From NCBI RefSeq assembly GCF_002723935.1, contig NZ_BEWM01000002.1, forward strand, positions 124,001 to 188,000: a stretch of DNA of 64,000 nt, in the 5' to 3' direction. This DNA is from Gluconobacter cerinus. GTDB taxonomy: Bacteria; Pseudomonadota; Alphaproteobacteria; Acetobacterales; Acetobacteraceae. The notes beneath the pieces are model-generated. The model made no database searches, was not told where the DNA came from, and worked only from the letters and a program-made list of their open reading frames with translations. Position 1 is the first letter of the stretch. Each line of letters opens with the position of its first letter. Position numbers and translations under genes: made by a program. Below are positions 25,757 to 35,145 of this stretch, piece after piece.

Positions 25757-28375
25757 TCAGAATGTCGCGTTGATACGGCCGTAGTAGTAGCCGCCGTTGA
25801 TCGGCACCTGTGCAGAGTTGGAGTCATAGACAGCGGCACCGTAGGAGCTCAGCTCTTCCGGAAGCTTGCGGGGACGAACGTTGAAGACGTTGTTACCGCC
25901 AACAGCCACATGCCAGTGCTCGTTGAAGCGATAGCCGACTTCAAGATCGGTCAGCCAGCGCGGAGTGTTCTTGAACTGGCCAAAGCAGGTGTTGGAGTAA
26001 CGAAGGGCGGCCCCGCCGGCAGCAGCGCAGGTGGCAGAGGTTGGCGTCCAGTCCTGATAGGTCATCATGCTGGTGGTCTCGCCGTAACGCGTCTGTCGCA
26101 CGTTGATGTCCCATTTCCCAACCGTGTAGTACGCGTTGAGGATGATCTTGCTCCGCGGGTAGCCCGTCGTGAGATACCCAATTGTCTGCGCATTGAGCAG
26201 CGGGTTGCCATTTGTATCGCTGGCAACATGATGCATGCGGGTACGGTTCAGATCCAGCGCCATGCTGAGAGCGAGATTACCGTAACGATGGAGGTGGAAA
26301 GTGTAGTCAGCCTTGATGTCCAGGCCCTGTGTCCGCGTACTGGCAACGTTGGCAAAGTAATAGGCTGAGACGTTGCTGATATCGAAGGAGTTGACTGGCA
26401 GCGCGTAACCCATGGCCTGAATGGCGTCGACAGCCGCCTGACCCTTCGTGGTTCCACCTTGCGAAATGCGGTTGCGCAGATTGATCTGATAGACGTCGGC
26501 CTCCACGTGGAAGCCCTTGACCGGTTCCACGACGACGCCGCCACTGGAGCTTACGGAATATTCGGGCTTGAGCGGGCTGGCACCCAGGATCTGTGCTGCT
26601 GCGGAGCTGACAGGCAGAAGGCCGCTGGCGCTGGTCGGGCTCACACTCATCGTGCTGTAGTGCTGCTCGGCGAGGGTCGGGGCACGGAAGCCTGTGCTGA
26701 TCGTTCCGCGGAAGGCCAGCCATGGCGTTGCGTCGTAGCGTGTGGAGACCTTGCCGTTCTGGGCATTGCCAACATCTGTATAATGCTCGAAGCGGCCTGC
26801 GAAATCCAGATCCCAGTGCTTCAGCGGGTGGAAATCGCCGTCGATATATGCGGCCCAGATGTTTCGGCTCCAGGAGCCTGCATTCTGTGGTCGCAGGCCA
26901 GCATAACCCTGTGTGCCACCAACCTCGTAAGAAGCGGGTTCACCAGCGACGATGTCATACATTTCGAGGCGATGTTCACCCCCAAACGCAAGCACCATCG
27001 GGACGGTGTTGAAGATGTTGATTTTCCGGCGGAAATCCAGGTTGTTGGTCCACTGGGCATTACGGTAGTTCAGCGCACGCACAGTCGTGGGAGACCAGCC
27101 ACACCCGGTGGAGGAATAATTGGCGACGTTGCCGTTGTTGCAGGTAGAGCCCAGCATACCGGTGTTGGCCGTGTTCTTGTTGCTGATCTTGTCCTGATCC
27201 GCACCGTAAACCGTGCTCAGATCCCAGTCGAAGCCATAGAAATCATGCCCTTTGAGGCCGAGTTCACCGGCGTAGTCGTCTTCATCAATGACTTCGAGAG
27301 GAGAGAAGCCGGAAGGATAAAGCGTCGGAGCAATGCTGGGAACGCGGTAGTTCTGAATGGCTTCGGCATGACGATGGGCGTAGGTCACCTGCCCATACAA
27401 ATCGATTTTTTCAGTAATCGGCTTCCCGAAATCAATTCCTAGATTTTCGCGGGTTTCTTCGGGGGTGCTCATGATTTTGTTGGAGTTTTTCGGCACGTTT
27501 ACAGCGTTGGCAACAACACCCGTGTAGTAGCCATTGGTGTTCGCGCCAGTGGGCCAGCTTCCAAGAAGGCGATGGTCATTCGCGCCAGCGACAAAGTGAT
27601 CCGTGTGATAAACCTGTCCGCTGATGTGCATATAGCCATCATGTCCAAGTTTCAGGCCGCCATCAGCGTTGAGCTGGTACTGCCAGCCATCGCCATTATA
27701 GGCGTTTGCGCCGGTCTGGGCTGACATGTTCAGGCCGTGATTCTGCTTTTTGGTGATGATGTTCACCACACCGGCAATCGCATCCGAGCCATACATGGCT
27801 GCTGCGCCATCTTCCAGAACTTCGATGTGGTCGATCATGTTCGCCGGGATCATGTTCAGATCGACTGGCGTTGAACCGAACTGCGGCCCGGCGTTCTGAA
27901 CAATGTTGGCCGTGACGTGGCGGCGCTTACCATCAATCAGGATCAGCACCTGGTTCGGGTTCAGGCCACGCATCCGGATTGAGGATGTGAGAGCAGCGGT
28001 ATCGCTTCCCTTTGCAGAAACGTTGATCGAAGCATAGGTGCGGGTCAGGGCATCTGCCAGATTCATCTGGCCGGACCGTCGCAATGTTGCGGCCGACACG
28101 ACTGTTACCGGGCTTGAGCTGTCACGAGCCCTTTTGTTACTGGCGTGTGTGCCTGTAACAATCATGCTCTCATTGCCACCTTCAGCAGCGCGATGCTGCA
28201 CAGCCTGACGCTTTACGGTCGTGGGTGTGGTCGCTGCCTGCGCAGGCGTATGGTGATGTACTACCTTGTGATGAGTATCCGTTGCTGCCGTTGGAGTTGC
28301 GGCCAAAGCATGGGTTTCAACAGAGGACGCCAGGAGAGACGTGGTTGCGAGGAAAAAAAGACGCCTTGATGACAT
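25757..28375 (-). CDS. TonB-dependent outer-membrane receptor
   Basis: About 872 residues from ATG 28375, which has GGGAG eight bases before it and yields a proper signal peptide (SSRRLFFLATTSLLASSVETHALA). A His/Thr/Ala-rich linker follows, then a plug with SVNVSAKGS-type and MRGLNPNQVLILIDGKRRH motifs, and IEVLEDGAAAMYGSDAIAGVVNIITKK, a pattern shared with the iron complex and vitamin B12 receptor group. The C-terminal barrel ends in GRINATF. Frame upstream to 28489 is open but lacks a ribosome site. The substrate is unknown. Confidence 0.9.
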   Translation of the reverse strand: MSSRRLFFLATTSLLASSVETHALAATPTAATDTHHKVVHHHTPAQAATTPTTVKRQAVQHRAAEGGNESMIVTGTHASNKRARDSSSPVTVVSAATLRRSGQMNLADALTRTYASINVSAKGSDTAALTSSIRMRGLNPNQVLILIDGKRRHVTANIVQNAGPQFGSTPVDLNMIPANMIDHIEVLEDGAAAMYGSDAIAGVVNIITKKQNHGLNMSAQTGANAYNGDGWQYQLNADGGLKLGHDGYMHISGQVYHTDHFVAGANDHRLLGSWPTGANTNGYYTGVVANAVNVPKNSNKIMSTPEETRENLGIDFGKPITEKIDLYGQVTYAHRHAEAIQNYRVPSIAPTLYPSGFSPLEVIDEDDYAGELGLKGHDFYGFDWDLSTVYGADQDKISNKNTANTGMLGSTCNNGNVANYSSTGCGWSPTTVRALNYRNAQWTNNLDFRRKINIFNTVPMVLAFGGEHRLEMYDIVAGEPASYEVGGTQGYAGLRPQNAGSWSRNIWAAYIDGDFHPLKHWDLDFAGRFEHYTDVGNAQNGKVSTRYDATPWLAFRGTISTGFRAPTLAEQHYSTMSVSPTSASGLLPVSSAAAQILGASPLKPEYSVSSSGGVVVEPVKGFHVEADVYQINLRNRISQGGTTKGQAAVDAIQAMGYALPVNSFDISNVSAYYFANVASTRTQGLDIKADYTFHLHRYGNLALSMALDLNRTRMHHVASDTNGNPLLNAQTIGYLTTGYPRSKIILNAYYTVGKWDINVRQTRYGETTSMMTYQDWTPTSATCAAAGGAALRYSNTCFGQFKNTPRWLTDLEVGYRFNEHWHVAVGGNNVFNVRPRKLPEELSSYGAAVYDSNSAQVPINGGYYYGRINATF

Positions 28376-28492
28376 ACCGTCGACTCCCAATAAGCTACGG
28401 CCTTCTGCAGCACCAATGCTGCTGTCATTATTCATAACGAACTCGTTACGTCTGGCTACGCAAATTCTGATACCGAAATGTTTTGTCATTCT

Positions 28493-28533
28493 GGAAAAGA
28501 AATGAAGGCTGCAATCAGGAAATTGCGGCCTTC
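28493..28533 (-). terminator. Terminator downstream of gmk
   Basis: GAAGGC-T-GCAAT (28504-28515) pairs with ATTGC-G-GCCTTC (28522-28533). On the minus strand it is followed by ATTTCTTTT. It separates gmk from the TonB-dependent receptor gene. Confidence 0.7.
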
Positions 28534-28556
28534 CGGAAACTCAGTTTTTGAAGATG

Positions 28557-29189
28557 TCAGGCGGTCTTGTTGAAAGCCGCTACAATATTGGAGAGATTTC
28601 TCTGCCGTCTGGTTGCCAACCGAGCAGCCGTCAGGACTGATCTGGCTTGAGAAATAGCTGTGTCCAGATCAGAATTAATGATCGTATGATCGAATTCCGC
28701 CCAGTGAGAGATTTCATCCAGCGCGGCTTTCATGCGCTTTGCAATCTCTGCAGGATCATCAGAGGCCCGTTTGTGAAGCCTGCGTTCCAGCTCTTCGAGT
28801 GATGGTGGCAGAACAAACAGGCTCACCACGTCTGCGGGGAGGGCGGCCCTCAATTGGCGATGGCCCTGCCAGTCAATGTCAAAGACCATGTCATGACCGG
28901 CTTCCAGCGCTTCTTCAACAGGCGCACGCGGAGTGCCATAGCCACGGCCGAAAACTTCTGCCCACTCCAGAAGCTCGCCGGCCTCTGCCATCGTGCGAAA
29001 GGCCTCGATATCTCGGAAGTGATAATGAACACCTTCAACTTCACCAGGGCGGGGCCCACGGGTCGTCACGGAAACAGAGTGCTTCAACGATGGCTCTGAC
29101 GCACGCAGAGCGTTTGCAATCGTGGATTTACCCGCACCGGAGGGGGCTGAAATCACCAGGCAGACACCGCGTCGGGGCTGTTGGATCAT
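28557..29189 (-). CDS. gmk: Guanylate kinase
   Basis: A 210-residue kinase that phosphorylates GMP to GDP. The P-loop is SAPSGAGKST (about 14-23), followed by the GMP-binding region TTRGPRPGEVEGVHYHF and DIDWQG. Length and motifs are standard. It is downstream of, and in line with, the AI-2E family permease gene with an 80-bp gap. Confidence 0.97.
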   Translation of the reverse strand: MIQQPRRGVCLVISAPSGAGKSTIANALRASEPSLKHSVSVTTRGPRPGEVEGVHYHFRDIEAFRTMAEAGELLEWAEVFGRGYGTPRAPVEEALEAGHDMVFDIDWQGHRQLRAALPADVVSLFVLPPSLEELERRLHKRASDDPAEIAKRMKAALDEISHWAEFDHTIINSDLDTAISQARSVLTAARLATRRQRNLSNIVAAFNKTA

Positions 29190-29269
29190 GAGGGTCTCCT
29201 TGATGTTTCCTGAGGCAGGACAATGTCGCTGCCTCTAGCCTGAAAACCCCTAGTCTGACCAGATGTTCC

Positions 29270-30535
29270 TCAGGTTTCCGACTGAAGCTGTGCTGTTATT
29301 GCGCTGCTGAGAGACCGCCTGCGAGATCCGCCAAGGATGTGGCCGAGGGGGGCCAGAACCTCGATATGGTCACAGATGATCTTAAAAACGGCGAGCATCG
29401 GGACAGACAGGAACGCACCGGAAATGCCCCACATCCAGTCCCAGAACAGAAGAGAACCCATGACGAAAACCGGGTTCAGCGTGAAGCGCCGGGCCAGGAG
29501 CATAGGGGTGATGGTTTCTCCTTCCAGCACATGAATCAGCAGGTAAATGGAAGGTGGAACCAGCGCATAAAGCAGGGACGGGAAGGTAAAGAGCCCCACA
29601 ACGAAATAGACCACCATTCCGGTCAGGGGGCCGATGATCGGGATGTAGTTGAGCAGAAAAGCCAGAACCCCCCAAAGCAGGGGATTGGGCATGCCCGTTG
29701 CCCAGCACTGGATCATGTTCGCAAGCCCGACCAGCAGGTTCATCATCGTGATGGTTGCGAGGTAAAGCGAGACATTCCGTTCAATCTGGGTCGTGATCTG
29801 AACCAGTCGGCGCTTCTTTCGGAATGTCGGCATGATTTCCACAATCCGACGCAGCAGTGTGTCTCCTTCCGTCATAAGGAAGAAGAGCATCAGCAGCATG
29901 GAGAAGAAGCCGCCTGCAATTTCTCTGGTGCCTGCGAGAACGGACGTCCCAAGGCGGCTCAGGGCATTCTCTCCCCCGATTGGCGCCGCTACAGCGTGCG
30001 AGCCAGAGGGTTTGTAGCCGCCGAACATGCCGGACAGCCGCATGTAATCCCGTTCCATGACTTCAATCGGTCCGCGCATGACGGCCAGTTTGCTTTGAAG
30101 AGCAGGCAGTGTCTGCGGAGCACGGGAAATCCATCCTGCCGCCGGGACAGAAATTGTTGTCGCAATTCCGCCAACCACACCGAACATGGCAACGATGAGC
30201 AACAGCGCAGCCAGATGTTTGGGCAGATGCAGTTTCTGCCGAAGAAAGCGCATCGGCGAGATCATCATCAGGTTGACGACCAGTGCGAACACAAAGGGCA
30301 AAAGGATGGGAGCGGTGAAATACAGCGAGTAAAACACAGCCAGAATCGTCAGGATCAGGACGCAGATGTCCCTGACGTTCAGGTGCTGACGTAATATGTT
30401 ACGGTCGAGCGTCGGATCTGGCAGCTCATCTCCTGCCCGCTGACTGGGTCGACTTGGGCCGGATGCATCCTCTTCCGGCGGAAGAGAGCCTTTCTGGCTG
30501 GAAACTGCGGAAGGCTCTGTCGGACAGCCGGACAT
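29270..30535 (-). CDS. AI-2E family transporter (PerM-like permease)
   Basis: A 421-residue inner-membrane protein with about eight hydrophobic segments, in pairs near 60-110, 135-155, 235-260, 285-345 and 355-390. The C-terminal half carries the family pattern LAFLLNYIPIIGPLTGMVVYF and the segment around EGETITPMLLARRFTLNPV. The family includes TqsA and some Na+/H+ antiporters, so the name does not prove an AI-2 role. The N-terminal about 55 residues are soluble and polar. Divergent from pqqA. Confidence 0.88.
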   Translation of the reverse strand: MSGCPTEPSAVSSQKGSLPPEEDASGPSRPSQRAGDELPDPTLDRNILRQHLNVRDICVLILTILAVFYSLYFTAPILLPFVFALVVNLMMISPMRFLRQKLHLPKHLAALLLIVAMFGVVGGIATTISVPAAGWISRAPQTLPALQSKLAVMRGPIEVMERDYMRLSGMFGGYKPSGSHAVAAPIGGENALSRLGTSVLAGTREIAGGFFSMLLMLFFLMTEGDTLLRRIVEIMPTFRKKRRLVQITTQIERNVSLYLATITMMNLLVGLANMIQCWATGMPNPLLWGVLAFLLNYIPIIGPLTGMVVYFVVGLFTFPSLLYALVPPSIYLLIHVLEGETITPMLLARRFTLNPVFVMGSLLFWDWMWGISGAFLSVPMLAVFKIICDHIEVLAPLGHILGGSRRRSLSSAITAQLQSET

Positions 30536-30565
30536 GTTTGACGCCTGAAGCGGGGAGGGGTGACA

Positions 30566-30608
30566 TCAGGGTAAAAGCCCTGACAGAGGACACAGTTGCG
30601 TGTTCTGC
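30566..30608. promoter_or_regulatory. Two palindromes upstream of pqqA
   Basis: TCAGGG-TAAAAG-CCCTGA (30566-30583) is a perfect 6-bp inverted repeat, and directly next to it CAGAGGACAC/GTGTTCTG (30583-30608) is an imperfect one. They lie between the divergent permease and pqqA genes, about 15-55 bp upstream of a possible pqqA -35 box. Confidence 0.35.
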
Positions 30609-30620
30609 CCAAAAACCCTC

Positions 30621-30651
30621 TTGAACTCCAGTGGGAAGAGGTAACTAAATA
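30621..30651 (+). promoter_or_regulatory. Candidate pqqA promoter
   Basis: TTGAAC (30621-30626) and TAAATA (30646-30651) are 19 bp apart; a frame shifted by two bases gives ACTAAA at 17 bp. The pqqA ribosome site AGGAG (30699-30703) follows, seven bases before the ATG. Confidence 0.35.
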
Positions 30652-30709
30652 ATGATCAGAGCTGGTAGGGGTCTGCCCTGCTGGCGAACCTGGAGCTAGG
30701 AGAACAGCC

Positions 30710-30790
30710 ATGGCTTGGAACACGCCGAAAGTTACCGAAATTCCGCTAGGCGCAGAAATCAACTCGTACGTCTGCGGCGAGAAGAAGTAA
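30710..30790 (+). CDS. pqqA: PQQ precursor peptide PqqA
   Basis: A 26-residue peptide whose Glu16 and Tyr20 (in the order E-I-N-S-Y) are the residues cross-linked by PqqE to form pyrroloquinoline quinone. The start MAWNTPKVTEIPLGAEINSY fits the family exactly. AGGAG lies seven bases before the ATG. It is the first gene of pqqABCDE and is followed by two hairpins before pqqB, which would let it be made in excess over the enzymes. Confidence 0.97.
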   Translation: MAWNTPKVTEIPLGAEINSYVCGEKK

Positions 30791-30795
30791 TCATC

Positions 30796-30848
30796 TTTTC
30801 CCTTTCGGGGAAAAATGGCGGCCGCCTCCCACAGGGGCGGCCGTTTTC
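30796..30848 (+). terminator. Two hairpins between pqqA and pqqB (attenuator-like)
   Basis: TTTTCCC (30796-30802) pairs with GGGAAAA (30808-30814). The second, CGGCCGCC (30819-30826) with GGCGGCCG (30836-30843), is GC-rich and followed by TTTT, as in an intrinsic terminator. Together they fill the 89-bp gap. Confidence 0.75.
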
Positions 30849-30879
30849 TGTTCATGCTTCCCAGACGGTTTTCTGAAAA

Positions 30880-31794
30880 ATGATTGATGTCATCGTGCTC
30901 GGCTCCGCGGCCGGCGGTGGTTTCCCCCAATGGAACTCCGCAGCGCCGGGTTGTGTAGCCGCCCGCACGCGACAGGGCGCACGCCCTCGCACTCAGGCCT
31001 CCATTGCCGTGAGTGCTGATGGAGAACACTGGTTTGTTCTCAACGCTTCCCCTGATCTCCGGCAGCAGATTATCGAGACTTCGGCCCTTCACCATCAGGG
31101 TAGTCTGCGCGGAACGCCGATCCAGAGCGTCATTCTCACCTGTGGTGAAATCGACGCCATTACGGGTCTGCTGACCCTGCGGGAACGTGAGCCTTTCACG
31201 CTCATGGGGAGTGACTCCACACTGGAGCAACTGGCGGCTAATCCGATCTTCGGTGCGCTCGATCCTGCAATTGTCCCGCGCGTTCCTCTGACGCTTGATG
31301 CACCTACCGCTTTGAAGCTGAAGGATGGCAGCCAATCCGGCTTGACGCTGACTGCCTTCGCGGTTCCGGGGAAAGCCCCGCTTTACGCTGAGGCTGAAGG
31401 GTCGCGGCCTGATGAAACTTTGGGTGTTTCGATCACAGATGGGACTCAGACGGTTCTGTTCGTCCCCGGTTGCGCCCACATCACCCCAGAAATCATTAAA
31501 CGTGCCTCTCAAGCGGATCTGCTGTTTTTTGACGGTACTTTGTGGCGCGATGATGAAATGATCCGAGCGGGACTGAGCCCCAAGACAGGTCAGCGTATGG
31601 GGCACGTCTCTGTCCGGGATAGTGGTGGGCCGGTGGAGTGCTTCGCCTCCTGCTCAAAACCGCGTAAAGTCTTGATTCACATCAACAACTCGAACCCGGT
31701 TCTGATGGAAGACAGTCCGGAACGCAAAGACGTCGAGAACGCGGGGTGGACCGTGTCCGAAGACGGCATGACTTTCAGACTGGAAACACCATGA
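30880..31794 (+). CDS. pqqB: PQQ biosynthesis protein PqqB
   Basis: A 304-residue metallo-beta-lactamase-fold protein. It starts with the family hallmark VIVLGSAAGGGFPQWN (4-19), and shows NASPDLRQQI and the HVSVRDSGGPVECF segment. PqqB is thought to hydroxylate an intermediate tyrosine-derived species in PQQ synthesis. No clear Shine-Dalgarno precedes the ATG. The stop overlaps the pqqC start (ATGA). Confidence 0.97.
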   Translation: MIDVIVLGSAAGGGFPQWNSAAPGCVAARTRQGARPRTQASIAVSADGEHWFVLNASPDLRQQIIETSALHHQGSLRGTPIQSVILTCGEIDAITGLLTLREREPFTLMGSDSTLEQLAANPIFGALDPAIVPRVPLTLDAPTALKLKDGSQSGLTLTAFAVPGKAPLYAEAEGSRPDETLGVSITDGTQTVLFVPGCAHITPEIIKRASQADLLFFDGTLWRDDEMIRAGLSPKTGQRMGHVSVRDSGGPVECFASCSKPRKVLIHINNSNPVLMEDSPERKDVENAGWTVSEDGMTFRLETP

Positions 31795-32510
31795 CACTCC
31801 TGACCCCTGACCAGCTCGAAGCTCGCCTCCGCCAGATTGGTGCTGAGCGCTATCACAACCGTCATCCGTTCCACCGCAAGCTGCATGATGGTCTGCTGAC
31901 GAAGCAGCAGGTGCAGGCCTGGGCCCTGAACCGCTACTATTATCAGGCTAAGATCCCGGCCAAGGACGCCACGCTCCTCGCTCGCCTCCCGACCGCCGAG
32001 CTGCGCCGCGAATGGCGTCGCCGCATCGAGGATCATGATGGTACGGAGCCGGGAACAGGCGGTGTCGCGCGCTGGCTCGTACTCACGGATGGTCTGGGTC
32101 TTGATCGGGACTATGTGGAGAGCACGGACGGCCTGTTGCCCGCGACGCGCTTTGCCGTGGATGCGTATGTGAATTTCGTGCGAGATCAGTCCATTCTAGC
32201 AGCTATCGCATCCTCCCTGACCGAGCTGTTCTCTCCGACGATCATCAGCGAACGTGTCTCAGGGATGCTGCGGCACTACGACTTCATTTCTGAAGAAACA
32301 CTGGCCTATTTCACACCTCGTCTGACGCAGGCTCCTCGGGATTCGGACTTTGCGCTGGCCTATGTCCGGGAAAATGCCCGTACACCGGAACAACAGCGCG
32401 AAGTTCTGGGTGCTCTGGAGTTCAAGTGCTCCGTTCTGTGGTCCATGCTGGATGCGTTGGATTACGCGTATGTTGAAGGGCATATCCCGCCGGGCGCTTT
32501 CGTCCCATGA
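31791..32510 (+). CDS. pqqC: Pyrroloquinoline-quinone synthase PqqC
   Basis: A 239-residue cofactor-free oxidase that closes the ring and oxidises AHQQ to PQQ. Conserved family parts are visible: RYHNRHPFHRKLHDG, QAWALNRYYYQ and RYDF-type helices near HYDFISEETLAYF. I take ATG 31791, which overlaps the pqqB stop, over an upstream in-frame start at 31746. Confidence 0.97.
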   Translation: MTLLTPDQLEARLRQIGAERYHNRHPFHRKLHDGLLTKQQVQAWALNRYYYQAKIPAKDATLLARLPTAELRREWRRRIEDHDGTEPGTGGVARWLVLTDGLGLDRDYVESTDGLLPATRFAVDAYVNFVRDQSILAAIASSLTELFSPTIISERVSGMLRHYDFISEETLAYFTPRLTQAPRDSDFALAYVRENARTPEQQREVLGALEFKCSVLWSMLDALDYAYVEGHIPPGAFVP

Positions 32511-32782
32511 GTGTGACGGAAGAGACCGTCCTGTCTTTTGCGCGTGGTCATCGGTTGCAACATGACCGTGTTCGGGATGTCTGGCTTGTCCAGGCTCCCG
32601 AAAAGGCTTTCATTATCGAAGGCGCCGCCCCACATATCCTGGGTCTTGTGGACGGGGAGCTGCCTGTTGGCTCTATTGTAGAGAAGCTGACGGAACAGTT
32701 CTCCGCCCCGCGCGAAGTCATCTCCACAGATGTTCTCGCGCTTCTTTCTGATCTGACGGAAAAGGGCGTTCTGCGCGCATGA
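32507..32782 (+). CDS. pqqD: PQQ peptide chaperone PqqD
   Basis: A 91-residue RiPP recognition element that binds PqqA and presents it to PqqE. The family pattern is clear: the [18 protein letters not shown] start and the winged-helix part [14 protein letters not shown] and [14 protein letters not shown]. It overlaps pqqC and pqqE by four bases at each end. Confidence 0.96.
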   Translation: MSVTEETVLSFARGHRLQHDRVRDVWLVQAPEKAFIIEGAAPHILGLVDGELPVGSIVEKLTEQFSAPREVISTDVLALLSDLTEKGVLRA

Positions 32783-33846
32783 CCTTGCCCCAGCCACCGA
32801 TGAGCCTTCTGGCTGAACTGACCCATCGTTGTCCGCTTGCCTGCCCATACTGCTCCAATCCGCTGGATCTGGAACGTAAGGCGGCAGAGCTGGATACAGC
32901 TGGATGGAGACGGGTGCTTGAACAGGCGGCGGAGATGGGCGTCCTGCAGGTTCACTTCTCGGGCGGTGAGCCAATGGCCCGGCCAGATCTGGTCGAACTG
33001 GTGACGCTGGCACGAAAGCTGAATCTTTATACAAACCTCATTACGTCCGGCGTCCTGCTGGATGAAGCTAAACTTGATGCGCTGGATAAGGCCGGGCTAG
33101 ATCATATCCAGCTTTCTTTCCAGGATGTGACGGAAGAGGGCGCCGAACGCATTGGCGGCCTGAAAGGCGCGCAGCCTCGCAAGCTTAAAGCCGCCCGGCT
33201 TATTCAGGCGTCCGGGATTCCCATGACGTTGAACTTTGTTGTCCATCGGGAAAATGTCGCGCGCATTCCGCAAATGTTTGAGTTGGCACGTCAGCTTGGG
33301 GCTGGCCGAGTCGAAATTGCTCATACCCAGTATTATGGCTGGGGCCTCAAAAACCGCGATGCTCTGCTTCCCAGCAGAGAACAGCTCGAAGAGTCCACGC
33401 GTGCTGTAGAAGCCGAGCGTGAGAAGGGAGGTCTGGCCATTGATTACGTCACGCCAGATTATCATGCAGACCGTCCCAAGCCCTGCATGGGCGGCTGGGG
33501 GCAGCGGTTCGTGAACATCTCCCCCTCTGGTCGTGTTCTTCCCTGCCATGCTGCGGAAATCATTCCAAATGTGACCTTCCCGAACGTGCGGGATGAATCG
33601 CTGGCCGAGATCTGGAACAATTCCCACCTGTTCAACATGTTCCGTGGAACGGAGTGGATGCCGGAAGCCTGCCGGGCCTGTGACCGCAAGGAGATCGACT
33701 GGGGAGGCTGTCGTTGTCAGGCGCTGGCTCTGACAGGGAATGCCGCCAACATGGACCCGGTTTGCAGCCGCTCACCATTTCATGACATCGTCGAGAAGGC
33801 GGTGGAGCAGGCAGAAACGCCTGAACTGGTTTACCGTCGCTTCTGA
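32779..33846 (+). CDS. pqqE: PqqA peptide cyclase PqqE (radical SAM)
   Basis: A 355-residue radical SAM enzyme that forms the Glu-Tyr C-C bond in PqqA. The SAM cluster motif is C18-x3-C22-x2-C25, followed by [12 protein letters not shown]. The C-terminal SPASM domain has its Cys set: [28 protein letters not shown] and DPVC, for two auxiliary iron-sulfur clusters. The TldD/TldE or PqqF/G-type protease needed to trim PqqA is not in the window. Confidence 0.97.
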   Translation: MTLPQPPMSLLAELTHRCPLACPYCSNPLDLERKAAELDTAGWRRVLEQAAEMGVLQVHFSGGEPMARPDLVELVTLARKLNLYTNLITSGVLLDEAKLDALDKAGLDHIQLSFQDVTEEGAERIGGLKGAQPRKLKAARLIQASGIPMTLNFVVHRENVARIPQMFELARQLGAGRVEIAHTQYYGWGLKNRDALLPSREQLEESTRAVEAEREKGGLAIDYVTPDYHADRPKPCMGGWGQRFVNISPSGRVLPCHAAEIIPNVTFPNVRDESLAEIWNNSHLFNMFRGTEWMPEACRACDRKEIDWGGCRCQALALTGNAANMDPVCSRSPFHDIVEKAVEQAETPELVYRRF

Positions 33847-33866
33847 AGTTTTGTACCGAGTTTCTC

Positions 33867-35003
33867 ATGCCCGTTCCGGACATTGACCAGTTTCACGCCA
33901 TCTCCATTAGTGCGCTTGCTCACAAGCTTGCGGCGGAGGGGCGCAGCATCATTCATATGGAATTTGGTCAGCCCTCAACTGGTGCGCCGAAGGAAGCCAT
34001 TGAACGGGCACAGCATATTCTGGCGACAGATCCCATGGGATACTGGGAAAGCCAGCCGCTCAAGGAGCGTATTGCCCGGCATTACCGGGAGACATATGGC
34101 GTCACGGTTCAGTCAGAGCAGGTGATCCTGACCTGCGGCGCCTCCCCGGCGCTTGTCTTGGCTTTGACGAGTTGTTTTGTGCCTGGGCAGCGTATTGCGC
34201 TCGCACGACCGGGTTATGTTGCTTACCGCAATACGCTCCGCACACTTCATATGGTGCCGGTAGAAATTCCTTGCGGAGAAGCTGAACGCTTCCAGTTGAC
34301 GGCAAAAGCCGTGGCCGAGCTGGAGCCTGCTCCAGACGGTCTTATTATTGCCAGCCCTGCCAATCCAACGGGAACAATTCTGCCAGACAGTGAATTGCAG
34401 GCTATCATTGATGTCTGCAAGGCCCGTGGGATCCGGATTGTATCAGACGAGATTTATCATGGTCTGAGCTACGGGGAGCCCGCCCATAGTGTTCTGGAAC
34501 ATGACCCGCACGCGCTGGTGGTCAACAGCTTTTCAAAATACTTCAGTATGGCTCCGTGGCGTCTGGGGTGGCTGATTGTGCCATCCGACAAGATAGATGC
34601 TGCCCGGGCGCGCATGGGAAATCTTTTCCTCACACCATCGGCGCTGAGTCAGCATGCAGGACTGGTCGCTTTTGACTGTCGGCAGGAGCTCAATAGCCAT
34701 ATTGAGACGTATCGGCGAAACCGCGATCTGCTTCTTGAAGCCTTGCCCGCGCTTGGCTTGACGCATATCGCACCACCGGATGGTGCATTCTATATTTACG
34801 CGGATATTGGGCATCTCACAGAAGATAGCCTGTCGTTCTGTCGTAAGCTTCTTCTGGAGACGGGGGTCACGACGGCGCCCGGTGTAGACTTCGACCCTCT
34901 GCATGGGAACCGTTTCATACGTTTCAGTTTTGCGCTCTCAACTGATTTGATTGAAGAGGCAATTCGCAGGTTGAAAACCTGGTTTAACGTACAGAACGCT
35001 TAA
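33867..35003 (+). CDS. PLP-dependent class I/II aminotransferase
   Basis: A 378-residue fold-type I aminotransferase. The PLP lysine is in SFSKYFSMAPWRLGW (about residue 219), the SDEIYHGLSYG motif lies before it and NPTGTILP provides the Asn. It is close to the aspartate/alanine aminotransferase group; the donor is not known. It starts 20 bases after pqqE on the same strand with no terminator, so it may be transcribed as a last gene of the pqq operon, although no role in PQQ synthesis is known. Confidence 0.88.
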   Translation: MPVPDIDQFHAISISALAHKLAAEGRSIIHMEFGQPSTGAPKEAIERAQHILATDPMGYWESQPLKERIARHYRETYGVTVQSEQVILTCGASPALVLALTSCFVPGQRIALARPGYVAYRNTLRTLHMVPVEIPCGEAERFQLTAKAVAELEPAPDGLIIASPANPTGTILPDSELQAIIDVCKARGIRIVSDEIYHGLSYGEPAHSVLEHDPHALVVNSFSKYFSMAPWRLGWLIVPSDKIDAARARMGNLFLTPSALSQHAGLVAFDCRQELNSHIETYRRNRDLLLEALPALGLTHIAPPDGAFYIYADIGHLTEDSLSFCRKLLLETGVTTAPGVDFDPLHGNRFIRFSFALSTDLIEEAIRRLKTWFNVQNA

Positions 35004-35060
35004 GGTAGGTGCTCGATCTGGTACTAATTGAGCATTTATTAATAATTAATTTTGCAGGTC

Positions 35061-35088
35061 TTGAAAATACTTAAGCCTGGGTTAAAAT
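35061..35088 (+). promoter_or_regulatory. Candidate promoter of the 35.1-kb glycosyltransferase
   Basis: TTGAAA (35061-35066) and TAAAAT (35083-35088) are 16 bp apart in an AT-rich gap, 58 bp before the gene. It suggests transcription separate from the pqq operon. Confidence 0.5.
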
Positions 35089-35145
35089 TGGCGAGACAGT
35101 AAGAAACCCTTCATGCTGTCGTCTGTCTAAGTGGGAGTATGAGAC

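Noticed and set aside
26459-27442. 327-codon open frame opposite the second TonB-dependent receptor
   Set aside because: Antisense shadow with no recognised domain and no ribosome site.
29339-30394. 351-codon open frame opposite the AI-2E family permease gene
   Set aside because: Low-complexity His/Gln/Asp-rich translation typical of the antisense of a membrane protein gene.
30379-31605. 408-codon open frame on the minus strand across pqqA and pqqB
   Set aside because: It is antisense to two certain genes, has no family similarity and follows from the base composition of the pqqB codons.
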